Of a stretch of 64,000 nt of DNA, positions 45,939 to 54,467 are shown in pieces (the first letter of the stretch is position 1; each line of letters starts with the position of its first letter). The notes beneath the pieces are model-generated. The model ran no database searches. It saw only the letters and a program-made list of their open reading frames with translations, and was not told the DNA's origin. Source of the stretch: Cryobacterium flavum (GTDB lineage Bacteria; Actinomycetota; Actinomycetes; Actinomycetales; Microbacteriaceae); assembly GCF_900103805.1 (NCBI RefSeq), contig NZ_FNIB01000005.1, forward strand, positions 248,001 to 312,000, given 5' to 3'. The position numbers and the translations under genes are program-made.

Positions 45939-47639
45939 ATGACTGGCACCGAACTGACCCATGGCACCGAATGGTGGCGCACAGCCGTTATCTATCAGAT
46001 CTACCCGCGATCGTTCGCCGACGCGAACGGTGACGGAATGGGTGACCTCGCCGGCATTAGCGCACGACTGCCGCAACTGAAAGACCTCGGCATCGATGCC
46101 ATCTGGCTTTCTCCTTTCTATACCTCTCCGCAACGCGACGCCGGCTACGACGTCTCTGACTATTGCGACGTCGACCCTCTGTTCGGCACCCTCGACGACT
46201 TCGAGGTACTGCAACGCACCGCGCACGATCTCGGCATCCGCGTCATCGTCGACATCGTGCCCAACCACTCATCCAGCGCTCACGGTTGGTTTCAGGCCGC
46301 CCTCGCCGCTGGCCCCGGCAGCGACGAACGCGCCCGCTACACCTTCCGTGACGGAAAGGGCGAGAACGGGGAGCTACCCCCGAACAACTGGGAGTCCGTC
46401 TTCGGCGGCCTGGCCTGGACCCGAACGACCGATTCAGATGGCACCCCCGGCCAGTGGTACCTGCACTTGTTCGACAGCAGCCAGCCCGACTTCGACTGGG
46501 ACAGCGAGTGGGTGCGCGAACAGTTCCGCGCCGTGCTGCGCTTCTGGCTCGACCGCGGCGTCGACGGCTTTCGAGTGGATGTTGCGCACGGCATGATCAA
46601 GGCTCCCGGCCTCCCCGATTACACGCCTCCCGCCGAGGGCGGCAGCATGGGCGGGGCGCCGGCATCCGCTTTGGAACCCGGCATCACCGCCGAGACGCCG
46701 CTGACCGCGCCGTACTGGGCGCAGGATGGCGTGCACGAGATCTATCGTGACTGGCACAAAGTGCTCGCTGCCTACCCGGGCGACCGGGTTCTCGCGGCCG
46801 AAGCCTGGGTAGACCCGCTCAGCCAGATGGCCAAGTGGGTTCGGCCAGACGAGATGCACCAGGCCTTCAACTTCGCCTATCTTGAAACCCCGTGGAACGC
46901 CGCGCAGCTCAAGAGCGTCATCGACGAGTCACTTGAAGCCTTCGGTAACGTGGGAGCTCCGAGCACCTGGGTGCTCTCCAACCACGACGTCGTGCGCCAC
47001 GCCTCCCGGCTCGCCCTCACCGGCGAGAACCTGCAGGGGCATGGCATCGGCCCGAAAACGGTGGGCCTGCCCGACACGGCGCTGGGGCTTCGACGCGCGC
47101 GGGCGGCATCCGCTTTAATGCTGTCGCTGCCGGGCTCGAGCTACCTGTATCAGGGCGAGGAACTCGGCCTGCCCGAGGCCGTCGACCTGCCCGACCACGC
47201 CCGCGAAGACCCCACCTGGTTTCGCACCAACGGCGAGCGTTACGGACGAGACGGATGCCGCGTGCCGATTCCGTGGGAAGCCGCCAGCGAATCGTTCGGC
47301 TTCAGCACCGGCGCGAAGAGCTGGCTGCCGCAGCCAGCCGAGTGGGCTGGCCTGGCTCGCGACCAGCAAGATGGCGTCGCCGGATCTACCCTCGAGCTGT
47401 ACAAGCACGCGCTGACCCTGCGCCGGGAGCACTCCCTCGCCTCCGGAACCGTGGAGTGGATCGACGGCTTCGGGCCGGAGGTCGCGGCGTACCGCAACGG
47501 CGACGTGACGGTCGTAGCCAACACCGGCGCGGCATCCGTTCAGCTTCCCGCCGGTGACGTGCTGCTTTCGAGTGAAGAGCTGGTCGGCCGCACCCTGCCG
47601 GGCGATGCGACGGCCTGGTTGCGCTCAGTAGAGGCATGA
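45939..47639 (+). CDS. GH13 alpha-glucosidase / oligo-1,6-glucosidase
   Basis: A 566-aa intracellular glycoside hydrolase. GH13 regions in order: DIVPNHSS (region I), GFRVDVAHG with the nucleophile Asp (II), VLAAEAWVD with the acid/base Glu (III) and VLSNHDVVRH with the stabilising Asp (IV). Start IYQIYPRSFADANGDGMGDL is typical of subfamilies that act on maltose, isomaltose or sucrose-like oligosaccharides. No signal peptide. The stop overlaps the alarmone synthetase start by 4 bp. Confidence 0.92.
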   Translation: MTGTELTHGTEWWRTAVIYQIYPRSFADANGDGMGDLAGISARLPQLKDLGIDAIWLSPFYTSPQRDAGYDVSDYCDVDPLFGTLDDFEVLQRTAHDLGIRVIVDIVPNHSSSAHGWFQAALAAGPGSDERARYTFRDGKGENGELPPNNWESVFGGLAWTRTTDSDGTPGQWYLHLFDSSQPDFDWDSEWVREQFRAVLRFWLDRGVDGFRVDVAHGMIKAPGLPDYTPPAEGGSMGGAPASALEPGITAETPLTAPYWAQDGVHEIYRDWHKVLAAYPGDRVLAAEAWVDPLSQMAKWVRPDEMHQAFNFAYLETPWNAAQLKSVIDESLEAFGNVGAPSTWVLSNHDVVRHASRLALTGENLQGHGIGPKTVGLPDTALGLRRARAASALMLSLPGSSYLYQGEELGLPEAVDLPDHAREDPTWFRTNGERYGRDGCRVPIPWEAASESFGFSTGAKSWLPQPAEWAGLARDQQDGVAGSTLELYKHALTLRREHSLASGTVEWIDGFGPEVAAYRNGDVTVVANTGAASVQLPAGDVLLSSEELVGRTLPGDATAWLRSVEA

Positions 47640-48418
47640 CCGACGCCGTCGACCGTTCGAGCGATGCCGGCAGCAACGCGCTGGCGTCGATCGCGGCCAT
47701 GCGAGAGCTAAAGCTCGAGCTGACCCGGTTCATGATGTCGTATAAGTTCGCGAGCGACGAGATGCTGACAAAGATCAACATTCTGAAGGAGGAGTTCAGC
47801 TCGATCCACGACTACAGTCCGATCGAGCATGTCAGTTCAAGGCTGAAGTCGCCGGAGGGCATTCTCAAGAAGGCGATCCGCAAGGGGTACCCGCTCGAGC
47901 TCGACGCTATTCGCGACAACATTCAGGACATCGCGGGCATTCGCATCACCTGCAGCTTCATCTCTGACACCTATCGCATCCGCGACCTTCTGGCCGGGCA
48001 GCGGGACGTGACGGTGCTGCTGGAGAAGGACTACATTCAGGAGCCGAAGGCCAACGGCTACCAGAGCCTGCACCTCATCGTGGCGATTCCGGTGTTCATG
48101 TCAGATCGCGTGCAGCCGGTCACCGTGGAGATTCAGATTCGCACGATTGCCATGGACTTTTGGGCGAGCCTCGAGCACAAGATCTTCTACAAGTACAACG
48201 GTACCGTGCCCGATACCCTCGTCGAAGATCTCCGGCAGGCAGCGGATGCCGCCAATCGCCTCGACGTGAAGATGGAGCTGCTGCACGACCAGGTTGTGGC
48301 GCTCGAGTCCGTCGATGCCGGCGACGCAGACCTGTTCAGCTTCGACGGCCTGCCGCCGTTTCCGCTGCCGAAGGGCCTGCTCGATTCATTCATGCGCGGC
48401 CGCACGCAGCCCGAATAG
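47636..48418 (+). CDS. Small alarmone synthetase (RelA/SpoT synthetase domain only)
   Basis: A 260-aa stand-alone (p)ppGpp synthetase. Synthetase motifs are HVSSRLKSPEGILKKAIRKG, DIAGIRITCSF, YIQEPKANGYQSLHLIV and VEIQIRTIAMDFWASLEHK. No HD hydrolase, TGS or ACT domain is present, so it makes but does not degrade alarmone. Coupled to the alpha-glucosidase by an ATGA overlap, which links alarmone synthesis to a sugar-use gene. Confidence 0.9.
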   Translation: MTDAVDRSSDAGSNALASIAAMRELKLELTRFMMSYKFASDEMLTKINILKEEFSSIHDYSPIEHVSSRLKSPEGILKKAIRKGYPLELDAIRDNIQDIAGIRITCSFISDTYRIRDLLAGQRDVTVLLEKDYIQEPKANGYQSLHLIVAIPVFMSDRVQPVTVEIQIRTIAMDFWASLEHKIFYKYNGTVPDTLVEDLRQAADAANRLDVKMELLHDQVVALESVDAGDADLFSFDGLPPFPLPKGLLDSFMRGRTQPE

Positions 48419-48597
48419 TCCCTCTACGCCACGGTTCGGCCGGGTGCGGCCTGCCGTGTCGGCACGACTCCTGCAATTCGCGGGCGAACAGAGAAACTCC
48501 CGCGTCTTTTCGGGCCTTCAGCTCTCGGGCACAACAAATTGCAAGAGTTATGCTGGCCCGGCGTTCGGGACCGCGGGGCGGAGCTGCCGCGGTTGGG

Positions 48598-49788
48598 CTA
48601 GTTCGTGTTGGCGTAGAGCCAGGCGAGAGGGTCGACCTTGGTGCCGGTGATTCCGCCCTGGCGAATCTCGAAGTGCAGGTGCGGGCCGGTCGACATGCCG
48701 GTGCTGCCGGTCTTGCCGATGACCTGACCGACCTTGACCACATCGCCCTCCTTGAAGAGCATCGAGCCGTGAATCATGTGCGCGTACACGCTCGTCACAA
48801 GCTCGCCGTTGATCATGTGGTCGATCATCATGTGCACGCCGAGGCTGGCTTCGCCGTCTTCGGCGTAGCTCACCACACCGTCGGCAATGGCCTGGATCGG
48901 GGCGCCGAGGCCGGGGTTGAAGTCCTGTCCCCCGTGGTTCACTGAGCAGCCGGCGCAGTTGCGATAGCCGATCTGGTCACCGATGTGCACGCCCACGGCG
49001 AAGGGCCACTGGATGGTGCCATTCGGGTTGTTGGTGAAGGTGTCTTCCATGCGGATACCGCTGGCGGCAGCAACTTCGGCGATGGTGCTCGACTCGTAGC
49101 CATCGCGCTCGACGGTGACGGTGTCACCACCGGCCATGTCCATGCTCTGCCCCTCATCAGCCGGCAGAACGCGCTGGGCTTCCAAAACGGATGCCTGTAC
49201 GTCCTGCGACGAGAGCAGCGCCTCAGCCGGAATCGAGGTGGCCACGGCCATCAACGCCACGAAAGACATGGCAAGAATGGATGCGCCCTTGGCCGCACGC
49301 TTGCGCATGGTGCCGCCCAGCGGCCGCGCGCGGGGGGTGCGGCGCGGCAGCGCGCCAGCGGGAACGAAGTCGCGCGCGGGAGCAAACGTCTCGCCGGGCT
49401 TCTGCTCGATACGCTGGCGGCGGCGCGGCAGGTCGCCGGCGGCGGGAATCACCGTCGGAATCGACTGGGTGACGCCGGGAGCCAGCAGCTTCTCGTAGTC
49501 GGTGGGCTCGGCGTCGGCGACCGGCACTGCCGCGACGATGCGGTCCGTTTCGGTCACGACCGCCGGTTCAATGTCGGGTTCACCGAGGTCGGCGGCGACG
49601 ATCAGGTCGGCGGCGGGGCTGAGCCGAACGACGTCTTCGACACCTTCGTCGACCGGTGCAGCAGTCGATTCCGCGACTCGAGAGAAGGCCACTCGCTCGC
49701 GCTCACGCAGTTCGCGACGTGTCAGAGCCGCCGGTTCTGCCGGGGGAAAAACGGTGCCGTCACTCTCGCCGGACACGGAGGTGTCCAT
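48598..49788 (-). CDS. M23-family peptidoglycan endopeptidase, membrane-anchored
   Basis: A 396-aa protein. A long cytoplasmic, Arg/Pro-rich N-terminus (1-155) precedes one transmembrane helix (ASILAMSFVALMAVAT, about residues 170-190). The extracellular LytM domain is at the C-terminus: HGGQDFN and HLHFE supply the zinc ligands, with TGSTGMSTGPH between. It should cleave or remodel cell wall. The ATG giving MDTSVSGES is preferred over a longer frame. A CACACT hexamer 6 nt before it resembles the window's -10 pattern. The 182-bp gap upstream shows no riboswitch. Confidence 0.85.
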   Translation of the reverse strand: MDTSVSGESDGTVFPPAEPAALTRRELRERERVAFSRVAESTAAPVDEGVEDVVRLSPAADLIVAADLGEPDIEPAVVTETDRIVAAVPVADAEPTDYEKLLAPGVTQSIPTVIPAAGDLPRRRQRIEQKPGETFAPARDFVPAGALPRRTPRARPLGGTMRKRAAKGASILAMSFVALMAVATSIPAEALLSSQDVQASVLEAQRVLPADEGQSMDMAGGDTVTVERDGYESSTIAEVAAASGIRMEDTFTNNPNGTIQWPFAVGVHIGDQIGYRNCAGCSVNHGGQDFNPGLGAPIQAIADGVVSYAEDGEASLGVHMMIDHMINGELVTSVYAHMIHGSMLFKEGDVVKVGQVIGKTGSTGMSTGPHLHFEIRQGGITGTKVDPLAWLYANTN

Positions 49789-49970
49789 GGATGGAGTGTG
49801 ACGTGACAAAGTGCAGCTTTCGGCGTAGCGGACGGGATCTCGTGCTCGTTCTGGATAACGCCACATGACGCCATGCAAATATAACGAATTGATTAAGGGT
49901 AACGCGCAACCCTGAGAATACCAGAGGAAAGTGACCAATCACACCCAAACGGGGGTAAGGGGGCGTAATG

Positions 49971-50807
49971 TCACTGGGCTTTTGCGCCAAACGGGAAGCG
50001 TTCGAAGAGTCCGGCGAGCACGGGTTCGAACTGATCGTAGAGGTCAGGGGCGGCTGCGATGAGCAGGTCGTGACCCTCGGCATCCGCTTGCAGAGCGCCA
50101 ACTTTGGCCCCCGCCTCGCGGGCGATCAGGGCGCCGGCGGCGTGATCCCACGGGTTGAGTCCGCGTTCAAAATAGAGGTCGAGCCGCCCGCAGGCGACGG
50201 AACACAGGTCGAGTGCGGCCGAACCAATACGACGGATGTCCCGCACCTGGCCGATCAGACCGCCCACGACCTTCGCCTGCCAGACCCGCCGGCTGGCGTC
50301 GTAGCCGAATCCGGTGCCGGCCAGCGCGAGCGACAGTGGTACGTCATGGTTGACGTGCAGGCGCGCATCGCCCAGCCAGGCGCCGGAGCCGGCGGACGCT
50401 GTGAACACTTCGCCGAGCGCGGGGTTGACGACCGCGCCGGCGAGGGCGTTCCAGCTGGCCGGGTCGGGCTCGCCCTGCACGACGGCGATGCTGACGGCGT
50501 AGAACGGAACAGCGTAAAGGTAGTTGACGGTGCCGTCGATGGGATCGACGACCCAGGTGAGTCCGCTGGTACCGCCGGTCGCGTCGGATTCCTCACCGTA
50601 GAACCCGTCGTTTGGGCGGGCGTCGGCGAGTAGGCCTTGAATGAGCAGCTCGACCTCACGGTCGGCCGCGGTGACAATGTCTTCGGGCGACGACTTCGAG
50701 GCGGCGATCTCGACGCCCTCGACGCGGCGACGATGGGCCAGCGCGCCGGCGGTGAGAGCGATGGTGCGCGCGAGGTCGAGCAGCTCGGTCGGGGCAGGAT
50801 GCGTCAT
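49971..50807 (-). CDS. Inositol monophosphatase-family phosphatase
   Basis: A 278-aa Mg-dependent phosphatase (SuhB/CysQ/histidinol-phosphatase group). Metal motifs are FYGEESDAT, WVDPIDGTVNYLYAVPF and NPWDHAAGALIAREAG. Activity could be on inositol phosphates, histidinol phosphate or PAP; the sequence does not decide. Confidence 0.9.
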   Translation of the reverse strand: MTHPAPTELLDLARTIALTAGALAHRRRVEGVEIAASKSSPEDIVTAADREVELLIQGLLADARPNDGFYGEESDATGGTSGLTWVVDPIDGTVNYLYAVPFYAVSIAVVQGEPDPASWNALAGAVVNPALGEVFTASAGSGAWLGDARLHVNHDVPLSLALAGTGFGYDASRRVWQAKVVGGLIGQVRDIRRIGSAALDLCSVACGRLDLYFERGLNPWDHAAGALIAREAGAKVGALQADAEGHDLLIAAAPDLYDQFEPVLAGLFERFPFGAKAQ

Positions 50808-50813
50808 GCCCTC

Positions 50814-50819
50814 ACGCTA
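50814..50819 (-). promoter_or_regulatory. Candidate -10 element, inositol-monophosphatase-like gene
   Basis: TAGCGT on the minus strand ends 6 nt before the ATG, with no Shine-Dalgarno between them. Confidence 0.5.
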
Positions 50820-50890
50820 CAGGCCGCGCCTCAACCAAAACAGGCAGACCCGAAGGCCTGCCTGTTTGCAGTGGTGAACTGCTCTGGTGC

Positions 50891-50975
50891 TGGTGGCGAG
50901 TGCGAGGTTCGAACTCACGAAGGCTACGCCGTCTGATTTACAGTCAGATCCCTTTGGCCGCTTGGGTAACTCGCC
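50891..50975 (-). tRNA. tRNA-Tyr (anticodon GTA)
   Basis: Class II tRNA with long variable arm: acceptor GGCGAGT/ACTCGCC, anticodon loop CTGTAAA in stem ATCTGA/TCAGAT, T-loop TTCGAAC. Discriminator A is followed by CCA on the genome (included in the coordinates). Confidence 0.95.
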
Positions 50976-51089
50976 AGGCGCTCCCGACCAGGTGTAATCA
51001 CTTGACCGGAGACGCGGAGTTAACAATACAAGACGAAACGCCTCACCGAGAAATCAGCGAGTGCCGACTTCCGCAGTGAGGCGCATCCG

Positions 51090-51716
51090 CTACCCCGCCG
51101 GCGGTCCACCCACGCCGATCGGCGGGGTGCGCGTCACGGTCGACGTGTCGCCGCCGAGGCCGCTGAGCCCGCTGTCGGTTTGGGTATCGGTGCTGGCAAT
51201 TGCCGCGTTTAGATCCGCCAGAATCACCTCGTCTCCGGCGTTGACGCCCGACGCGATCTCGGTCAACTCGGAGCCGACGGCACCGACCTTCACCACCGTG
51301 CTCGTCGATACGCCGTCCTTCAGCAGGTCGACCGTGTAGGACGAGTCGGCCACGTGCACGGCCGAGGTCGGCACCGCGAGCACCTCGTTAAGGCTCGCCA
51401 CCTCAACGGTGACTGCGGCCGATGCGCCGTTTAGAAGGTTCGGGTCGGCGCCCTCGAGCGCGATCTGTACCGTGTACGACGGCGTGGATGACGTCGACAC
51501 GTTGAGAATTCCGAAATCACCTTCCGGCGAGCGGGTCATGGCATAGGCCACGCCGCCGCCCGAGGCGACGAGCAGCGCGGCGACCGTTCCCACGGCCAGC
51601 AAGCGTCGGCGCTTTTGCCTGGTCGCCCGCAGGTTCTTGGCCGATGGCCCGGCGGCCGGCGCCAGCACGGCGTCGTCCGGAGCGGATGCGACTTCCTCCC
51701 CTCCGGCCTTACTCAT
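51090..51716 (-). CDS. Efflux periplasmic adaptor-like protein, shortened
   Basis: A 208-aa protein at the end of a decayed efflux operon. An Arg-rich N-terminus and one transmembrane helix ([20 protein letters not shown], about residues 38-57) are followed by a beta-rich region with the adaptor C-terminal pattern [11 protein letters not shown] and [14 protein letters not shown]. The usual hairpin and lipoyl parts of such adaptors are absent, probably through an in-frame deletion near [10 protein letters not shown]. It keeps its own start codon, but is unlikely to work alone. Confidence 0.5.
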   Translation of the reverse strand: MSKAGGEEVASAPDDAVLAPAAGPSAKNLRATRQKRRRLLAVGTVAALLVASGGGVAYAMTRSPEGDFGILNVSTSSTPSYTVQIALEGADPNLLNGASAAVTVEVASLNEVLAVPTSAVHVADSSYTVDLLKDGVSTSTVVKVGAVGSELTEIASGVNAGDEVILADLNAAIASTDTQTDSGLSGLGGDTSTVTRTPPIGVGGPPAG

Positions 51717-51754
51717 TTGCCGCGTCTCCCATGCGGCCACCGGGGCCAGCCATG

Positions 51755-52358
51755 GCGCTCCGAGCGCCTTGCTTAGGCCGATCTCGCGGGTGCGCTCCGA
51801 CACCGACACGAGCATGATGTTCATGACCCCGATGCCGCCGACCAGCAGCGACAGCGCGGCAACGCCGGTGAGCAGAATTGTGAGGGTCTCGTAGACGGCC
51901 GTGGCGGTGCTGACCAGGGCGTCCTGGCTGCTGATGGTGACGTCGGCGGCCGTGCTGTCGGTGATCGAGTGCAGGTTGAGCCGCGGCACTCCGCCGTAGA
52001 TCAGCGGCAATTCCACGTTGCGTCAGGCCGGCAGCGACGACAACAGGTTGAAGCCCTGAAAGACGAAGCCGATCTGGCGGTTGCGAATCTCGGCGAGTTC
52101 CACCGCGTCGAGGTCGTTCACGTCGGTGCCGCCGAGGCGGTATTCGCCGCGGCTGAGGGTGTCGAGGCAGCCGAGCACGTTCATGATCGTGGACTTTCCC
52201 GACCCCGACGGCCCCATGATGGCGACGTATTCACCCTCGTAGATAGCGAGATCGATGCCCTTGAGCGCTTCGAATTCGATGCTGCCGGAACGGTAGGTCT
52301 TGCCGGCGTTACGCAACTCGATCGCTGGGGATGCGGCATCCGTTTGTGCGTTATCCAT
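51755..52358 (-). pseudogene. MacB-like ABC ATPase and permease, nonsense mutation plus large deletion
   Basis: The ATPase starts at 52358 (MDNAQTDAAS) with Walker A GPSGSGKST and FVFQGFNLLSSLPA. It then meets TGA (52023-52025) where homologues have Trp (TGG). The same frame continues [14 protein letters not shown], the normal next segment. At about 51980 it jumps to [15 protein letters not shown] of a MacB permease. The rest of the ATPase and the N-terminal half of the permease are gone. The permease runs on through [20 protein letters not shown] to KALGA and then loses its C-terminal helices near 51755. Confidence 0.85.
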
Positions 52359-53582
52359 TGTTCGCGCCTCCGGGCATCTGGCCGGCCGGAAAGTCGCCGG
52401 TGGGCATCTCTCCGCCTGGAAAACCGCCGGTGCGGTCGGTGCCGGCGTTGCCGCTGCCGGGGGTGAAGGTATCGACAATGACCTCGTCACCCTCGGCGAG
52501 CCCCGCCGTGATCTCGGTGAGGTTGCCGACCGTCGCGCCGACGGTGACCGGAGTGGACACCTCAGTGCCATCGGCGTCTTTCACGGTCACAACGGATGCC
52601 CCATCCACGCTGGTCACGGCCGCACTCGCCACGGTGAGCACGTCGGTGCGGCGTTCGTACACGATCGCCGCGGTCACGGCGACACCGTCGAAGAGTCCCT
52701 CGGGCGTACCGGTGACGGCGACGACCACCGGGTAGGCGGCAACGCCGGTCGTGGTGGACGGCAGCAGGCCGATCTCGGAGACGGTGCCGAAGAAGGCGGT
52801 TCCGTCATCGAGGGAGAGTTCGACCTGGTCGTTCGCCGCGATGAGCGCGACATCCGCTTCGCCCACGGTGAGGTCGACCGTCCAGGCGTCGGTGCCGACG
52901 ATCGTGAACGCGGCGCTGCTGGCGGTGGTCGTGCTGCCGGCTCCGGCGGCTGCTGTTCCGCCGGCTGCGGCGGCTCCGGTCGAACTCCTCCTGCTGCTGC
53001 CCGCAGACACCACATCGCCCACGGCGACGTTCACGACGGTGACGAGCCCGGCGACCGAGCGGTGAGGGTGACAGCGCTCTGTGCGGCCAGGGCCTCGTCG
53101 ACTCCGTTCTGCGCGGTCGTGACGCTCGCCGCGTTGGCCGGGATCTGGGCCAGGCCGGCCGTCGAACCATCGCTCGAATCCTGGCTGTCCGCCAGTTTCG
53201 CCGCGGCGCTCGCGAGGGTGGCGCGCGCCTGGAGCAGGTCGGCGTCGACGGTGAGGGTGTCGACGGCAGCGAGCACGTCAGCGGCCGCGACGACCGTGCC
53301 GGCGACAACGTTCACTCCGGTGACGTTTCCAGAAGCTGCGAACGACACCTCTCCCTGCACGGTCGGGGTGAGGGTGCCGGTCGCCGAGACGCTCTGTTCC
53401 ATGGTCTCGAGGCTCGCGGCCACGGTCTGGGTGACCGGGCTCGCCACGGCGCTCGTCGCCTGGGCTGCGATGATCCACCAGGTACCTCCGCCGGCGAGGG
53501 TGACCACGAGGACTCCGCTCAGCACCCACCAGCGGACTCGTATGCGTCGGATTCGGCTGCGCATTTTCATCGTTCTCCTCAT
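52351..53582 (-). pseudogene. MacA/HlyD-like efflux adaptor, single-base frameshift
   Basis: The N-terminal part (53582 to about 53040) has a signal anchor VRWWVLSGVLVVTLAGGGTW, the SVSATGTLTPTVQGEVSF strand and a coiled-coil hairpin, and ends in TLTARSPGSSPS. The other frame supplies the expected continuation GLVTVVNVAVGDVVSAG onward, to a Met/Gly/Pro-rich tail. One base lost near 53055-53065 explains this. The gene overlaps the ATPase start by 8 bp. The product would have linked the MacB-type exporter across the cell wall. Confidence 0.8.
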
Positions 53583-53760
53583 ATATATTCACCGCCGCGG
53601 TATCCGTTGCGGCTAAGGCGAACCCAAGGAGCACGCCTATGCCCAAGGCCTCCACTGCCTATCAATCGCCTATGAGCCACGCGAAAGCGCACGCGTTGGC
53701 GAGGACGGGTGGCCGTTTGAGCACTCCAATCGGGCACTTTTTGCGCCCTCGCGGGTCGGA

Positions 53761-53766
53761 TACCAT
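53761..53766 (+). promoter_or_regulatory. Candidate -10 element, yajQ
   Basis: TACCAT ends 6 nt before the ATG; TTTTTG lies 17 nt upstream as a possible -35. A G-rich GGGGGA between could also serve as Shine-Dalgarno. Confidence 0.4.
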
Positions 53767-53772
53767 GGGGGA

Positions 53773-54261
53773 ATGGCAGATTCAACGTTCGACATCGTCA
53801 GCAAGGTCGACCCGATGGAGGTCGACAACGCCCTCAACCAGGCGCATAAGGAAGTCGCGCAGCGCTACGACTTCAAGAACGTGGGGGCCTCAATCGCGAT
53901 GAGCGGCGAAAAGGTGCTCATGAAGGCGAACACCGAGGAGCGCGTCAAGGCGATCCTCGAGGTGTTCGAGGCCAAGCTGATCAAGCGCGGCATCTCGCTG
54001 CGCAGCCTCGATGCCGGCGAGCCGTTCGCCTCCGGCAAGGAGTATCGCATCGAGACGACAATGAAGGCTGGCATCGACCAGGAGAATGCGAAGAAGATCA
54101 GCAAGATCATTCGCGATGAGGGGCCCAAGGGCGTCAAGAGCCAGATTCAGGGTGACGAACTGCGCGTCAGCTCCAAGAGCCGCGACGACCTGCAGGCCGT
54201 GATGGCCCTGCTCAAGGGCAAGGACCTCGACGTGGCCCTGCAGTTCACGAACTTCCGCTAG
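53773..54261 (+). CDS. yajQ: YajQ/DUF520-family nucleotide-binding protein
   Basis: A 162-aa two-domain protein matching YajQ end to end: [46 protein letters not shown] and the terminal [14 protein letters not shown]. Family members bind nucleotides or tRNA, and some bind cyclic di-GMP; the physiological role in Actinobacteria is unsettled. Confidence 0.95.
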   Translation: MADSTFDIVSKVDPMEVDNALNQAHKEVAQRYDFKNVGASIAMSGEKVLMKANTEERVKAILEVFEAKLIKRGISLRSLDAGEPFASGKEYRIETTMKAGIDQENAKKISKIIRDEGPKGVKSQIQGDELRVSSKSRDDLQAVMALLKGKDLDVALQFTNFR

Positions 54262-54340
54262 CCGGCGCTCCGCGGGCCACCGGGCCCACCTTCGGGAACC
54301 GGGACCAAGATAGAACATGGGCCCAGTTTCCGAGCCCGGA

Positions 54341-54384
54341 CCCGGAAAGGTAGACGCGCGGGCCCGGAAGGGTAGACGCGCGGG
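54341..54384. repeat. 22-bp tandem direct repeat downstream of yajQ
   Basis: CCCGGAAAGGTAGACGCGCG and CCCGGAAGGGTAGACGCGCG, each followed by GG, are adjacent copies differing at one base, in the 206-bp gap between the convergent yajQ and fprA genes. Confidence 0.85.
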
Positions 54385-54408
54385 CCTCCGGGCCCACCTT
54401 ATGGCCGT

Positions 54409-54432
54409 GGGCCCAGTTTATAAACTGGGCCC
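54409..54432. repeat. 24-bp perfect palindrome downstream of yajQ
   Basis: GGGCCCAGTTTA joined directly to TAAACTGGGCCC. The half sequence GGGCCCAGTTT also occurs alone at about 54319. It may form a cruciform or terminate transcription from both sides. Confidence 0.8.
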
Positions 54433-54435
54433 GTG

Positions 54436-54455
54436 GACGGGGCCTGGGCCCCGTC
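54436..54455. terminator. GC-rich hairpin downstream of fprA
   Basis: GACGGGGCC TG GGCCCCGTC, 12 nt from the fprA stop codon and next to the 24-bp palindrome. A terminator role is probable, although no T-tract follows. Confidence 0.5.
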
Positions 54456-54467
54456 CGAGGGGGCGGA

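Noticed and set aside
49789-49970. Possible ydaO (c-di-AMP) riboswitch upstream of the M23 peptidase
   Set aside because: Such riboswitches often precede wall hydrolases in Actinobacteria, but the conserved blocks of the family are not present on either strand.
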